A stretch of DNA of 64,000 bases from Bedellia somnulentella (taxonomy: Eukaryota; Arthropoda; Insecta; Lepidoptera; Bedelliidae), in NCBI GenBank assembly GCA_963576735.1, contig OY755171.1, positions 17,298,001-17,362,000 of the forward strand, written 5' to 3'. Below, in pieces: positions 1 to 10,923 of this stretch. A program made the translations under genes and the position numbers. The first letter of the stretch is position 1. Each line of letters opens with the position of its first letter. Under the pieces are notes generated by a model, which worked only from the letters and a program-made list of their open reading frames with translations, was not told the DNA's origin and searched no databases.

Positions 1-227
1 ACTACCCCGTTTCTACCGATGGGTGTACGTAAGAGGCAACTAACGGTATTGGGGCTTTTAAGGGATTTTTGGGCGATGCGGCTGGAGACCCATCACCAAC
101 AACCTTTACTTTACCATCCTTTTCCCACTCAATTTTCCAAATGTGGCTGAGGAATTTCTAATTCCTTAGCTCTGGCTACCCCTTCTTAGGATTTATAGCC
201 GTGAGTATATGTATGTATGTATGTATT
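1..227 (+). mobile_element. Family A SINE, 5' end cut by window edge
   Basis: Non-coding retroposon. It matches the A consensus from ACTACCCCGTTTCTACC through GGCGATGCGG and GGCTGAGGAATTTC to GCCGTGAGTATA, with a (TATG)n tail. Only the first ~30 nt are missing, because the window starts there. A possible pol III B box (GGTTGGAGACC in most copies) reads GGCTGGAGACC here. Confidence 0.85.
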
Positions 228-757
228 GTTTATAACTGTAATTCTGTAGCTCTGTACAAAACCAAACTGTAAAAATGTACTCAAAACTTTTAATCGCGCA
301 ACTTTGTGTAGACTATGTTAATAAACCTATATCAAAGAGAAAATTTAAATTACTTTAAAAAACAAAGACTACAGTTAGTTCGGACTTTCATAGGTAGCTG
401 TGACAAAGTTACAACAGTTATATTTTAGTTTATGAATAAACAAATTAGAATTAAAATTGCTCTGCTTGCAAGGATTTATATTTTTATTTACGCAATATTT
501 TGTGTACTATCTTGAATTATTTAAGAAAACGAGTCAATTATTTATTTAAATTTAGAGACACACATAATAAATAATAAAATTTGGTCATATAAAATATATA
601 TATGCGTTTACAAACTAATTTCCATATTGATTGAATCGTAATGGAAAGTTAGACCGAGCTTCAGAATTTCCTTTGCCTACGGGAGTCACCAATACCCTTG
701 GAAACCTAACTTACGTGTATGTGACGTCACAAATGTAGGTATATATATATATATATA
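228..757. other. AT-rich stretch without recognised gene
   Basis: No coding frame of note. Contains an (AT)n run at about 740-760 that abuts the next SINE. Nothing else recognised. Confidence 0.5.
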
Positions 758-766
758 TATAGACGG

Positions 767-1130
767 TCAATGTGATAGCTCAATGGGTAGAACACCGGTT
801 ATCGTGGTGCAAACGACTAGTGTTCCAATCCCGGGTCGGGCCTACATCAATTTGTCTTTTCTGAAGATATATGTGTGGTTAATTTATCATGGTTGTTAAC
901 GGTGAGGGAAAACATCGTGATGAAACCCACATGGCTGAGTTTTACTTAGTCATGTGACAGTGTATTCGTACAAAACGGCGATAGGTCTGCCCCCTATCAC
1001 GTGAGTACACTGTCCATGCAAAACGTGGGTACTCTGAACACCAGATGACAAAGTTATGTGATGTTCAGAAGTATTAGTACCTGTGCCAACCCCTTCGAGG
1101 ATATTCGGCGTGAACGTTTATGTTTATGTT
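767..1130 (+). mobile_element. Family B SINE, full length with TSD
   Basis: The tRNA-like head shows an A-box-like TAGCTCAATGGGTAGAAC and a B box GTTCCAATCCC. The body runs through GTGTGGTTAATTTATCATGG and ACAAAACGGCGATAGG. The 3' end is GGCGTGAACG with a (TTTATG)n tail. Direct repeats TATAGACGG at 758-766 and 1131-1139 flank it, as expected for target-primed insertion. Confidence 0.85.
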
Positions 1131-1139
1131 TATAGACGG

Positions 1140-1240
1140 CTTTAAATCCCAAAAAAGCCTAAAAAATCCGAGCTTCAGAATAAGACATTTTTCAGCCACT
1201 TTTGGGACTTGAGTGTAGAAAAGAAGGGCAGAAATTTGTA
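1140..1240 (-). mobile_element. Old family A SINE fragment
   Basis: On the minus strand it retains the 3' half of A (tail-side GGATTTAAAGCC-like sequence and CAAAAGTGGCTGAAAAATG). It is diverged, and adjoins the B copy on its left. Confidence 0.5.
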
Positions 1241-1388
1241 GGTGTTGCTTAAACATAGTACAGAATGTAGGCAAAGGTTTGTATACTTGTAGCGCTTCCT
1301 TACTCATGCATCGTTTTATACACTGAAGGATCAGAAAATATGAAGACTTTAAAACCTGGTCGCACCTTTAATACATTACATTAATTTC

Positions 1389-1634
1389 CGTGTAGTGTCG
1401 GCTTAGAATAGAACTACCCCGTTTCTACCGATGGGTGTACGTAAGAGGCGACTAACGGTATTGGGGCTTTTAAGGGATTTTTGGGCGATGCAGCTGGAGA
1501 CCCATCACCAACAACCTTTACTTTACCATCTTTTCCCCACTCAATTTCCAAAAGTGGCTGAGGAATTTCTAATTCCTTAGCTCTAGCTACCCCTTTTAGA
1601 GATTTATAGCCGTGAGTATATGTTATGTTATGTT
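1389..1634 (+). mobile_element. Family A SINE with pentamer tail
   Basis: Complete A body. Instead of the usual (TATG)n it ends in GTTATGTTATGTTAT, the pentamer tail typical of family B. A 7-nt repeat ATTAATT (1380-1386 and 1635-1641) is a possible TSD. Confidence 0.85.
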
Positions 1635-1641
1635 ATTAATT

Positions 1642-2235
1642 GTACCCTTTTTTTAACACAAAAAAGGTTAATAAGTGTTGCTATCAGAAACTTTGGGTAT
1701 AAGATTTTTCTGCTAATCTTATGTTTTGTATATAGTGTGTTTGTAATTTAAATTGAGCGCAGGACCGTATTGTGATAAAATATTATTAAAAGCTTATTTG
1801 CATAGCGTGACATTAGGCATACCCTTTGACAAAATACGTTTATTTGTGAGTAAATGTTTAAAAAGTTGAGGGAATCTAATTGGCATATGCTAGTCAAAGG
1901 GCTCTCAGTTAGAACGTATGTATGAATTATAAGAAAAGTCACAGTAGCGCGACAAAAGTTGCTAGTGTAAAATGTTATAGAAGATCTTAGCAATTAAGTA
2001 CAGGTGTAAATAATGTTTTGCAATAAAATATTATGACTAGACATTAAATTTTAATTCATTAAGTTTAAGTGATCCCTTGTCAACACGTGTGGGACCTAAA
2101 GTTTCTAATCACTTTCATTAAAATTACAATAGTTCAGTGGTTAAAATGCTAGCTAGCTGAGCGTGAAGGTCGCTAGTCTTTAGTGTTTTAAGCCGCTTTA
2201 TATTATGTTTCATAGCGTAATATATAAACTATGTA
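1642..2235. other. AT-rich stretch without recognised gene
   Basis: Only short chance frames. A weak tRNA-like trace (GTTCAGTGGTTAAAATGC, about 2130-2190) may be a very old SINE head. Confidence 0.4.
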
Positions 2236-2545
2236 TTTTCGAAGGGGCGAGTATTTGTACATCACGTGACATATTTGCTATGCCTGCTAATGAAATAACC
2301 GCGTTATCACTCACAGATGCATCTTGACACAAGCACGTGGAATAATTTGGTAAATAACGTTCCAAGAAATTATAGAGTGACCAAAACAATACAACTTAGC
2401 CATGTGGGTTATATCACGATGTTTTCGCTCACCATTTACAACCATTATAAATTAATCAAACATGTGGCTTTTGCAAAAATACATTGGTTTAGGCAAGACT
2501 CAGGATTTGAACTCACACTTATCTATATGTTAGGTGTATCTATCT
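2236..2545 (-). mobile_element. Degraded family B SINE
   Basis: Shows B minus-strand landmarks in order: CATCACGTGACA, ACAACTTAGCCATGTGGGTT, CACGATGTTTTCGCTCACC, AACCATTATAAATTAA and CAGGATTTGAACTCA. Much substituted. The open frame at 2317-2601 lies within it and is not a gene. Confidence 0.55.
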
Positions 2546-3582
2546 CCTCGCTAAACTATCATGATCAAGGTAATACTGTGATATTTTATTGTATATCCTA
2601 ATTGTATCTTAGTGATGCGAAATGTTATGTAGGTTGTGTTACTTATTATGAAACGCTCAATGACCTCAGTAGAGTATCTAAGAGAGTGAGTCTTAAAATC
2701 ACAATGGACAAAACAAAAAAACATGTCAAATAGTCAAGTACTCACTACTGTTGAACTCAGAGACATTACTATCGAAATTGTAGAATACTATGGACATCTA
2801 GGACAAATCACTCGGTTCGGTAGAGCTCACTTAAAAGAAAGAAAGAAAGAAGCTATTTATTTGAAGCCTCTTATAAAAGAAAACAACATTTTTAAAACAA
2901 GTATAAAAAAAAAAACATATTAAAAACAAAGTATAACTAGAAATAAAAACAAAACTACATATTCAAATTCAGTAAAAAAATAGTGCAATGCGAATAAAAG
3001 GCAAGAATAGGAATCTGGCTCAGCAATATAGCAAAGGCATATATATATATATACCCTTACCACTGATTTTCTGCCAGAACCTTAATAATTTATAATTATA
3101 TATTAAAATATAGATACACAAATATTGTATTTGATTACAAAATATTAATAAACATACACACATACATACATACATGTATATATATATATATACACTTCGA
3201 GAATTAGGTCAACCGAAGAATCCAACTCAGATAGACAGTCTTCAGGAAGCTATGCCATATCTTCTCAGAATTTCACTGATAGCAGAGACAAAGGTCTTTG
3301 AGGAACGTGTCTTGTCAGTCATGATTTACGACAGAAATGCGGCCTATTATAATGGGCCTCATCAGCAGGCTCCTAGTCACCTAAAAGGCACTGGAAAGGT
3401 CTTTATTAGGTGTATTATTACACGCTCTTATCTGCAACAAGGAGATCCGTAAAAGTACTGAGGTCACTGACATAGCCCGTAGAGTTCTATAACTTAAGTG
3501 GCAGTAGACAGAGCGCATTACAAATAATATTTTTATCGAGTAGATATGTCGCACGAAGATAGATAAAGCCGTTATATGATTA
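2546..3582. other. AT-rich stretch with microsatellites
   Basis: No gene recognised. Contains an AAAGAAAGAAAG run near 2835, an (AT)n run near 3040 and a (CATA)n-(TA)n run at about 3150-3192 that could be the tail of a lost SINE. Confidence 0.4.
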
Positions 3583-3594
3583 TATCCATAGGGA

Positions 3595-3836
3595 AGCTGT
3601 GTAGTGTCGGCTTAGAATAGCACTACCCCATTTCTTCCGGTGGGTGTACGTAAGAGGCGACTAACGGTATTGGGGCTATTAAGGGATTTTTGGGCGATGC
3701 GGTTGGAGACCCATCACCAACAACCTTTATTTCACCATCTCTTCCCCATGCAACTTTCCAAAAGTGGCTGAGGAATTTCTAATTCCACAGCTCTGGCTAC
3801 CCCTTTTAGGGATTTATAGCCATAAGTATATGTATG
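3595..3836 (+). mobile_element. Family A SINE with 12-nt TSD
   Basis: Complete copy beginning AGCTGTGTAGTGTCGG. TSD TATCCATAGGGA at 3583-3594 and 3837-3848 is perfect, fixing both ends and showing LINE-type retroposition. Confidence 0.92.
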
Positions 3837-4041
3837 TATCCATAGGGATAAAATTATATACCGTAAAATACTTCTACGAAAACAATTCACTACTCTCTCA
3901 CTAGGAATATAGGTATAAAACCGTGAAATACTTATATTACTAGATTAAACTCTGTATGATAAATGTATAACTTGATTAAGCTTGGTTAAATAGAAATCTA
4001 CCATGTATAATTAAATATAAAACAATATTATATTAATTATA

Positions 4042-4262
4042 GCCGTGTAGTGTCCACTTAGAATAGCACTTCCCCGTTTCTACCGATGGGTGTACGTAAG
4101 AGGCGACTAACGGTATAGGGGCTTTTAAGGGATTTTTGGGTGATGTGGTTGGAGACCCATGACCACTTACCCCACTAAATTTTCCAAAAGTGGCTGAGGA
4201 ATTTCTAATTCCTTAGCTCTGGCTACCCCTTCTAGGGATTTATAGCCGTGAGTATATGTATG
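4042..4262 (+). mobile_element. Family A SINE, internally deleted, with TSD
   Basis: Perfect 13-nt TSD TATATTAATTATA at 4029-4041 and 4263-4275. About 25 nt after CCCATGACCA, corresponding to CAACCTTTATTTTACC, is missing. Confidence 0.9.
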
Positions 4263-4275
4263 TATATTAATTATA

Positions 4276-5284
4276 AAAAAAAACAAGTTACAATAGTTAG
4301 AAACAAAGCTCTTTGACAATGAAACTTACTAAAGTTATTTAATTTTAATTAAAACTGTATTTTTTTTTATGGAATTTAAACAATAACAAATTTCCTAACA
4401 TTGACATGGCATCTTCAGTTGTTATAGAAATACAAAAAGATGGAACATGCAGCATTGGATCAAAAAAATGCATTAAGAAAAGTTATAGAAAATTGAAATG
4501 AAAGTCATAAAATTGTAATATCTGTTGGAACCCGGAAAGATTGGTTACCCAGAAATGCAATACAGCTTTGAAACACTACTTTTAATTATCCTATACGAAA
4601 TGAAAACTTGTCACTCAGAGAAATATGCCGAAAATTTACGCGTTTCAATGGCCAACGTTATTTAAAATGTTCCTGTAAAAAATCAATAAATACTGTTTTC
4701 TGGTAAAAGATGTTCCTGTTAGAAGTATTCAGTGCAATGTAATTCTTGATAAACATTTTTGAATCCGTTTCAAACACATCACTTTATTAAGGGCCTCCCC
4801 GCATTTTGCAGCTATTGCGCTCACTCTTACGTCAAATTTACTGAGAGTGACAGGGACGGAAAAAACGCGCGCGCAGGATAAATGTAGTTTATTTAGTTTT
4901 ATTGAATAACTATAATGTTTAAATGAAAAGTTAAACATCAAAGTGACAGATCTTAAAGCTACGCGTATATAGACACATAATAAGTTCACATTTATGTTAT
5001 GCCAGTGGAGCCTATACGGTTTTTATGAAAACAAAGCATGTTCCAATTCATTTTTTTTCATCATATTTTTCAACAAATTATTAAAATGTTAAACATCAAA
5101 TTATAACACCATAAACTAATCATAACATATATTTTATTCTTGTCATATCAATATCATCAAATCAGACTTTATAGAATTTCCAAACAATCAATATAAACCT
5201 ATTTTTCCGGGGACGCCCTTAAACGAACTGAAAAACAACCTTACTATTTAAAGACGAATTATATCTCAAACTCAACTCAATCTC
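4276..5284. other. AT-rich stretch without recognised gene
   Basis: No coding pattern. A short GC-richer patch near 4790-4880 (GCGCTCACTCTTACG and AACGCGCGCGCAGG) has no assignable role. Confidence 0.4.
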
Positions 5285-5286
5285 AA

Positions 5287-5583
5287 ACGTTCACGCCGTA
5301 TATCCCCGAAGGGGTTGGCAGAGTTACTAACATTGTCACCTCGTGTTCAGAGTACCCACGTTTTGCTTGGGCAGTGATGCTGATAGTGACACTTGATAGG
5401 GGGCAGGCCTATCGCCGTTTTTTAGAAATACACTATCACATGACTATATACAACAACACAGCAATGTGAGTTTCCTCACGTTTTTTCCCTCACCGCTAAA
5501 AACCATGATAAATAACCACACATAACATGTCCCTCATCGTCTGCACGATAAGCGGTGTTCTACGCTAGCTATCACGGTTGTTT
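5287..5583 (-). mobile_element. Family B SINE
   Basis: Minus-strand B from ACGTTCACGCCG (3' end, no tail repeat left) through GGGGGCAGGCCTATCGCC to the head TAGCTATCACGGTTG. The middle of the head (ACACCAATTTGTC region) is shortened. Directly followed by an A copy. Confidence 0.8.
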
Positions 5584-5597
5584 ATTACAAATTATAT

Positions 5598-5845
5598 ACA
5601 GTATACATATACTCACGGCTTTAAATCCCAAAAGGGTGGCCAGAGCTAAGGAATCAAAAATTGCTCCGCCACTTTTGGAAGTTAAGTGGGGAAAAATGGT
5701 AAAATAAGGGTTGTTGGTGATGGGTTTCCAAACGTATCGCCCAATTATCCATTAAAAAGCATCAATACCCTTAGTCGCTTACCCTTACGTACACCCACGG
5801 GAAGAAACGGGTTAGTGCTGTTTTAAGCCGACACTACACAGCTCA
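5598..5845 (-). mobile_element. Family A SINE with 14-nt TSD
   Basis: Complete minus-strand copy ending GCCGACACTACACAGC. Perfect TSD ATTACAAATTATAT at 5584-5597 and 5846-5859. Confidence 0.9.
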
Positions 5846-5971
5846 ATTACAAATTATATTTTATTGATATAACTTCCATCTTGTGAGCAAAGATGTAAAC
5901 TCTACTCATTTAAGATATTCTACAGTGATACAATAGTTTTTGTTTAGACCACCATGTCTGAATATTAAAGA

Positions 5972-6367
5972 CTAGCTGACCCCACAGACTTCGTACTGTC
6001 AAAAGTGTAGACTTTCACGTCGTCAAACTGAAATATTTAACTGACCTGTTGAGGGTCTCTGTCATGCGATGAGAAAAAAGGTGTTTTTCATAGCGTCCTC
6101 ACAATTTTTTCACTTCATAAGTTTTAAGTTTATAAGTATAGTAGTTTCGGCTGAGCATTGATTCTTAGTCAGTTAGTCTATTTAACCATTTTTTAAGAAA
6201 ATTTATTGATCTCTTAATTTTTCTGGGATAAAAAGTGTCCTATTGTGTTAATTAGATCATTATCTGGCTTCCTGTAAATTTTATTTTAAATGCGTTCTGT
6301 GAATTAGTCTTCATTTAGCTACAAACACACAAACATCTAAACTTTCACATTTATAATATTAATAGGA
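5972..6367 (-). mobile_element. Non-autonomous Helitron-like element
   Basis: Read on the minus strand it starts A|TCCTATTAATATTATAAA and ends GGGGTCAGCTAG|T, the TC...CTAG termini and A/T target expected of Helitrons. Interior phrases such as GGATAAAAAGTGTCC match a repeat common in lepidopteran genomes, as recalled. No Rep/helicase frame. Confidence 0.6.
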
Positions 6368-6720
6368 TAGGCTTAAACATAAGCTTCTCGCGCAGGTGAC
6401 CTCGCTTGCCGGCCAGCGCAGCGTCTTGTCTTGCGCTTCATGCACGCGTGTAAATTTTGTTACGGAGTAATTTTAAAATTGTATTATCTTCTAAGATGTT
6501 TATTTAAATTAAGTGATGTCAAGGACAATTTTGTTTGCAATAAAATACTCTCAATCATCAACATATTTATTTGGATAAAGATTAATATTATGTTGATAAA
6601 ACATTATGGCAATTATGCATTAAATGCGACCAAATTTATTTACCATAAAAATGGTTATAGTAAGTGAAACTTAAAAGTTAGACATATACTGTCGCAGGCA
6701 TTTTTTTAGATCATTTAAAG
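6368..6720. other. Stretch between Helitron-like pieces
   Basis: GC-richer patch at 6388-6450 (CTTGCCGGCCAGCGCAGCG). Otherwise AT-rich. It may be the inner part of the next Helitron-like element, but the boundaries are not visible. Confidence 0.3.
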
Positions 6721-6994
6721 AGAAATAATTCTTTAATACATTTTTTTTGGGTAACTTAACCGTTTACGCAGCGCACACAACGGAAGCCTTAGTATAAATA
6801 ATTATCCCCGTTTTTACAACATTATTCGCTGATAGTTTGCTCCTGTTGGTCGCAGCGTGATGATATATAGCCTAAAACCTTCCTCAATAAATGGACTATC
6901 CAACACAAAAAGAATTTTTCAATATGATTGGGTAGTTCCTGAGATCCTAGCGTTCAAACAAACAAACTCTTCAGCTTTATAATATTAGTATAGA
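6721..6994 (-). mobile_element. Helitron-like 5' end
   Basis: The minus strand begins A|TCTATACTAATATTATAAA followed by GCTGAAGAGTTTGTTTG, a recurrent lepidopteran Helitron start. A CTAG end was not found, so this is a fragment or has diverged. Confidence 0.5.
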
Positions 6995-6997
6995 TAA

Positions 6998-7690
6998 AAA
7001 GATAAAAGATAAAAGATATTTATTTGTAACCAAACACAATAACAACATACGCAAACATTACAATTTAAAAAGAAAAGATTGCAACAAAAAGGCAAAGTAC
7101 CTCTGCTAGGTTCCCAACATATCCGCAGGACACTGCTGGGGAGCTGGTTTTCTGGTACCGCCTGTAACTTACATACTAAGTCCGACATAAACAGTTAGTT
7201 TACCTAACCTTAAACCACTCGTTGTAACTGTGCTACTGGGAGTTAAGAAGAAAATAACTCAACACTTAAAAGAACAAAAAAGAAATTAGATTTCAGTGAG
7301 CAATCATTAATGAGCAGCCAGTCTTAAATCAATAGTAAATAAATAAACAAATCGTACCAATATTAATAATATGCTATAATAAAGATAGTAAAATAAAATA
7401 TGTTAAGGGAAGGGACCAATATATTTATTTAATAGATTTTATAAGAAAAGAAATAAGATATTTTTATAAGAGAGATGCATTGAATTTTGTGGAAGATTTA
7501 ATGTGATGTTTTTTGTTGTTGAAGTAGGTGTATTTTGAACCGGTGTTTGAATGACCCTATTGATGGCAGTGAACGCATGGGAGGTGGCAGGTCGTTCCAA
7601 CACTTACTAGCTGCGTATCTGAAACGTATTACGGGTTAGCAGTTGAACGACAAGGCGTAAAAGTAACCGGGGCTATTGTCTTTTAGTGCC
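6998..7690 (-). pseudogene. LINE 3' fragment with RT C-terminus remnant
   Basis: The minus strand encodes, from about 7630 to the stop at 7498-7500, residues FRYAASKCWNDLPPPMRS followed by FKHRFKIHLLQQ. This is the C-terminal signature of CR1/L2/Daphne-type reverse transcriptases and is nearly the same as the end of the LINE at 38977-40302. An in-frame stop lies just upstream of FRYAAS. About 500 nt of 3' UTR follow, ending in an (ATCTTTT)n-like tail at 6998-7015. 5'-truncated near 7690. Confidence 0.6.
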
Positions 7691-7715
7691 CTCTTTAATA
7701 AGGAATAACGTTAAC

Positions 7716-7915
7716 AATCAATTAAGGTAAGTAATTTTTTTCGACACCAGCTGCAGGACTCGAACCCGCGACCAGCCGGTCAACGCCCCGGTCGCTCTGC
7801 CAATTGAGCTATGGTATAAAATGACTACGGGAGGTTTTCTTTCCTTAATTGATTAATGATTGTCCCCACATGAGGTTTCCATGAACAAAAGATTCGTTAA
7901 TGTTTGGAGAACTTG
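7716..7915 (-). mobile_element. Family C tRNA-like element
   Basis: The minus strand carries TAGCTCAATTGGCAGAGCGA (D-arm/A box) and GGGTTCGAGTCC (T-arm/B box). The core is bracketed by a perfect 12-nt inverted repeat, AATCAATTAAGG (7716-7727) and its complement (7843-7854). The outer part TCCCCACATGAGGTTTCCAT recurs near other C cores. The anticodon arm does not fold as a standard 5-bp stem, so it is not called as a functional tRNA. Confidence 0.6.
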
Positions 7916-7938
7916 ATATTTTAGTCTATCCTTTTTTA

Positions 7939-8192
7939 GCTGTGTAGTGTCGGCTTAGAATAGCACTACCCCATTTCTTCCGGTGGGTTTACGTAAGAGG
8001 CGACTAACGGACTTGGGGCTTTTTAAGGGGATTTTTGGGCGATGCGGTTGGAGACCCATCACCAACAACCTTTATTCTACCATCGTTTTCCCACTCAACT
8101 TCCAAAAGTGGCTAAGGAATTTCCAATTTCTCAGTTCTGGCTACCCCTTTTAGGGATTTATAGCCGTGAGTATATGTATATATGTATGTATG
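7939..8192 (+). mobile_element. Family A SINE with TSD
   Basis: Complete copy. TSD TTTAGTCTATC at 7920-7930 and 8193-8203, with about 8 extra nt between the left TSD and GCTGTGTAG. Confidence 0.9.
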
Positions 8193-8203
8193 TTTAGTCT
8201 ATC

Positions 8204-8625
8204 TAAATTATTGTGTTTCGATCTGACTGAAATTCTGATCCTGAGCTGAATGATTTAACGAAAAAAAACGGTAGCTATAAAAAAATATATGACCGGTTAA
8301 TACTAATTATTTAAATTAGTTTACTCCATCAGCCAACGCTTCAGAGATTACGCATATAAACCTATGTACGGTTAACGGCAAATAAACCAAATATACGGGA
8401 TTTGAAGCAATTTATACAAGAAATAAAAATAATGTCTAATTTTCGTTAACATTTTTGTATTTTATGTTGACTGATGGTGATGTGTGTGAATGAAACTATG
8501 TCTTGATTTTTTTGTGAAGCAATTAATAAATGTTAACTTTCTCTTTTCCTTATTATGTTAGTAACAACGATAAAATTATTTTATTTTCTACATGAATTTT
8601 CTAAGGGATAATAAGAATGTTTTGT
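8204..8625. other. AT-rich stretch without recognised gene
   Basis: Nothing recognised beyond short AT-rich runs. Confidence 0.4.
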
Positions 8626-8790
8626 CCATGAAAACCTCATGTGGGGATTATTACTAAGAAATAAAGGAAAGAAAAAATATAGCTCAATCGGCAGAGCGAC
8701 GGGGGCGTATGCCCGGAGGTCGTGGGTTTTATCCCCGCTGGTGTCGACATTTTTCTTTCCTTCATTTATTTTCTAAGGGATGTTAAAAAA
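8626..8790 (+). mobile_element. Family C tRNA-like element
   Basis: Core TAGCTCAATCGGCAGAGCGA ... GGGTTTTATCCC (weakened B box). Flanked by a perfect 13-nt inverted repeat AAGGAAAGAAAAA (8664-8676) and TTTTTCTTTCCTT (8750-8762). Upstream, GAAAACCTCATGTGGGGAT is the inverse of the sequence found downstream of other C cores. Confidence 0.55.
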
Positions 8791-9266
8791 TGATTATACC
8801 AGGTCACTTTAATTATTAGTTTCTTTTCTACATTGAATGCTTGAAGTGAAAGGTAAACCCAAGATCAGTGAAATTGTTCTCATCTTCAGGCATTTATTCA
8901 AAGTTATGTATATTGATACCATCTACACACACAAGAAGTATGCAAGACCAAAATTCAATTTAACGCCTCTCGCGACTATGTTAGTCAATCGCAAGGAATA
9001 ATAATTCAAGTTTCTGATTTACAAGGTGTTAGGTCTTGTTTATCGGATCACTTCACGAGTCATAGTAACGTGAAACGTAGCACGAGCCTTTGTACATACA
9101 TACATACATACATATACTCACGGCTATAAATCCCTTGAAGGGGTAGCTAGAGCTAGGGAATTAGAAATTCCTCAGCCACTTTTGGAAGTTGCGTGGGGAA
9201 AAGATGGTAAAATAAAGGTTGTTGGTGATGGGTCTCCAACCACATCGCCCGAAAATCCCTTAGAAG

Positions 9267-9579
9267 TTTAATGTTTTTTGACATGAATTCCTCATGTGGA
9301 AGGAAAGAAAAATTTTTCGACACTGGCGGGGTTTGAACCCGCGACCTTCGGGTATACGCCCCCGTAAATCAAAAACCGTAAAAAAAAAAAACAAGACATA
9401 GTTTCATTCACATAGATTAACACGTTGGCTGCCATGAGCATCACCGGTGGGATAAATTTTTCGACACTGGCGGGGTTTGAACCCGCGACCTTCGGGTATA
9501 CGCCCCCGTATACCCGAAGGTCGCGGGTTCGAACCCCGCCAGTGTCGAAAAATTTTTCTTTCCTTTAATAACATCTTTT
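9267..9579. mobile_element. Family C insertion inside the A SINE
   Basis: Flanked by a perfect 13-nt duplication of SINE sequence, AATCCCTTAGAAG (9254-9266 and 9580-9592). Holds three tRNA-like half-cores. Two are identical direct copies (9310-9366 and 9454-9510) and one is inverted (9509-9555). AAGGAAAGAAAAATTTTT-type borders match other family C copies. Confidence 0.75.
9454..9555. repeat. Near-perfect tRNA-derived palindrome
   Basis: Two 47-nt arms (9454-9500 and 9509-9555) are complementary with a single mismatch, T in GTTTGAACC against C in GTTCGAACC. The 8-nt centre is CGCCCCCG. Each arm contains a T-arm/B-box sequence and the CGACACTGGCGGGG acceptor side. Confidence 0.9.
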
Positions 9580-9692
9580 AATCCCTTAGAAGCCCCAATA
9601 CCGTTAGTCGCCTCTTACGTACACCCACCGGAAGAAATGGGGTAATGCTATTCTAAGCCGACAATACACAGCATAACCATAGAGCTTTTGTA

Positions 9693-10214
9693 ACATCACT
9701 TTATATGGTCTAGATACAGAACACTTTAAATATATTTTGGTCCTATAGTTTTAAAGACAATGATGGTCGGAGTTTTCTTTTCAAACACAAAATATTGACG
9801 CAGGTCGTGTAACGTGCTATAATGCGACATCATGCCAACATTTCCACGTTATTATATTACAACGTGAATTTTCACGTTACTTTGTGCAGCACCGCACCGT
9901 TCGTTATGCAATATAACAGGACCTCTTGATGTGAAATAGCTCTTACATGTTTTGAAAAAACGAAAAAATGTAAATGTAAAGAGTTTCTTTGTTGCTTCTT
10001 CTCTTTACGAACACCTTCCGAAGCAACGGACTAATGATAAATTTAAAAAATTGGACGTTCAAAAAATGTTAGTTTTTAACTTAATTTTGAAAAATAAACT
10101 TTTAGACTTTTTTGACATGTAGAAGTGTCATTCAGTAGTTTCATCATACAAGTTGGGTATTTAATGGCCCTTTCGTACAGGTTACACTAGCAATCAGATT
10201 TATCTCGAATACCA
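9693..10214. other. Stretch without recognised gene
   Basis: AT-rich, no coding signal. A short imperfect inverted motif around AACGTGAATTTTCACGTTAC (9861-9880) could form a small stem. Confidence 0.4.
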
Positions 10215-10570
10215 ATCACCACAACGTTCGCGACATGTATCCCCGAAGGCGTGGCAAAGATATACTGTCAAATTTGTCACATGGTGTTCAGAGTGAGAAG
10301 CGTCGGTAACCTTTTACTTAGTCAGTGCATACCCGTGATAGGGGCAGCTTATTACCGTTTTGTTTAAGTACACCATTACGCGACTTATTACAGTTGCACT
10401 CATGCATTGTGGGTTCCTCGCGGTATTTTCTCTTAACGTTAAAGACCTTGATAATTTAACCACAAATATGACTTAAGAAAAGACAAATTAGTGTAAGTCT
10501 GATTCAGGACTTCAACTCTGATCTTGCAATGAGAAGCCGTAGTAATAACACTGAGCTATATGGACAGTTA
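10215..10570 (-). mobile_element. Diverged family B SINE
   Basis: Minus-strand B in order: CCCCGAAGGCGTGGCA, GGTGTTCAGAGTGA, CCGTGATAGGGGCAG, CCTTGATAATTTAACCAC, AAAAGACAAATTAGTGTAAG and head traces. Many substitutions. Confidence 0.65.
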
Positions 10571-10669
10571 TATCAGGTATTTTGAGCTAAACCAAATTTA
10601 GTAATGGTAAGCCTTCTTACCATGTTCTGCTTGACAGTAAAAAAATACTGTAATTAATGATAATGATAG

Positions 10670-10923
10670 GCTGTGTAGTGTCGGCTTAGAATAACACTAC
10701 CCCATTTCTTCCGGTGGGTGTACGTAAGAGGCGACTAACGGTATTGGAGTTTTTAAGGGATTTTTGGGCGATGCGGTTGGAGACCCATCACCAACAACCT
10801 TTATTTTTACCATCTTTTCCCCATTCACATTTCCAAAAGTGGCTGAGGAATTTCTAATTTTTAAGCTCTGGCTACCCCTTCTAGGGATTTACAGCCGTGA
10901 GTATATGTATGTATGTATGTATG
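10670..10923 (+). mobile_element. Family A SINE with TSD
   Basis: Complete copy with a (TATG)n tail. TSD TAATGATAAT at 10655-10664 and 10924-10933. The open frame inside it is a chance reading of the SINE. Confidence 0.9.

Larger units (their letters stand above)
9095..9672 (-). mobile_element. Family A SINE split by an insertion
   Basis: 3' half at 9095-9266 and 5' part at 9580-9672, both minus strand. Together they rebuild one A copy if the intervening 313 nt are removed. Flanks GAGCCTTTGTA (9084-9094) and GAGCTTTTGTA (9682-9692) are a one-mismatch TSD of the SINE. Confidence 0.85.

Noticed and set aside
2317..2601. 94-codon open frame
   Set aside because: It lies in a decayed family B SINE on the opposite strand and has no domain.
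7741..7812. Functional tRNA gene on the minus strand
   Set aside because: D and T arms are good, but the acceptor stem and anticodon stem do not pair properly and related copies are clearly repetitive.
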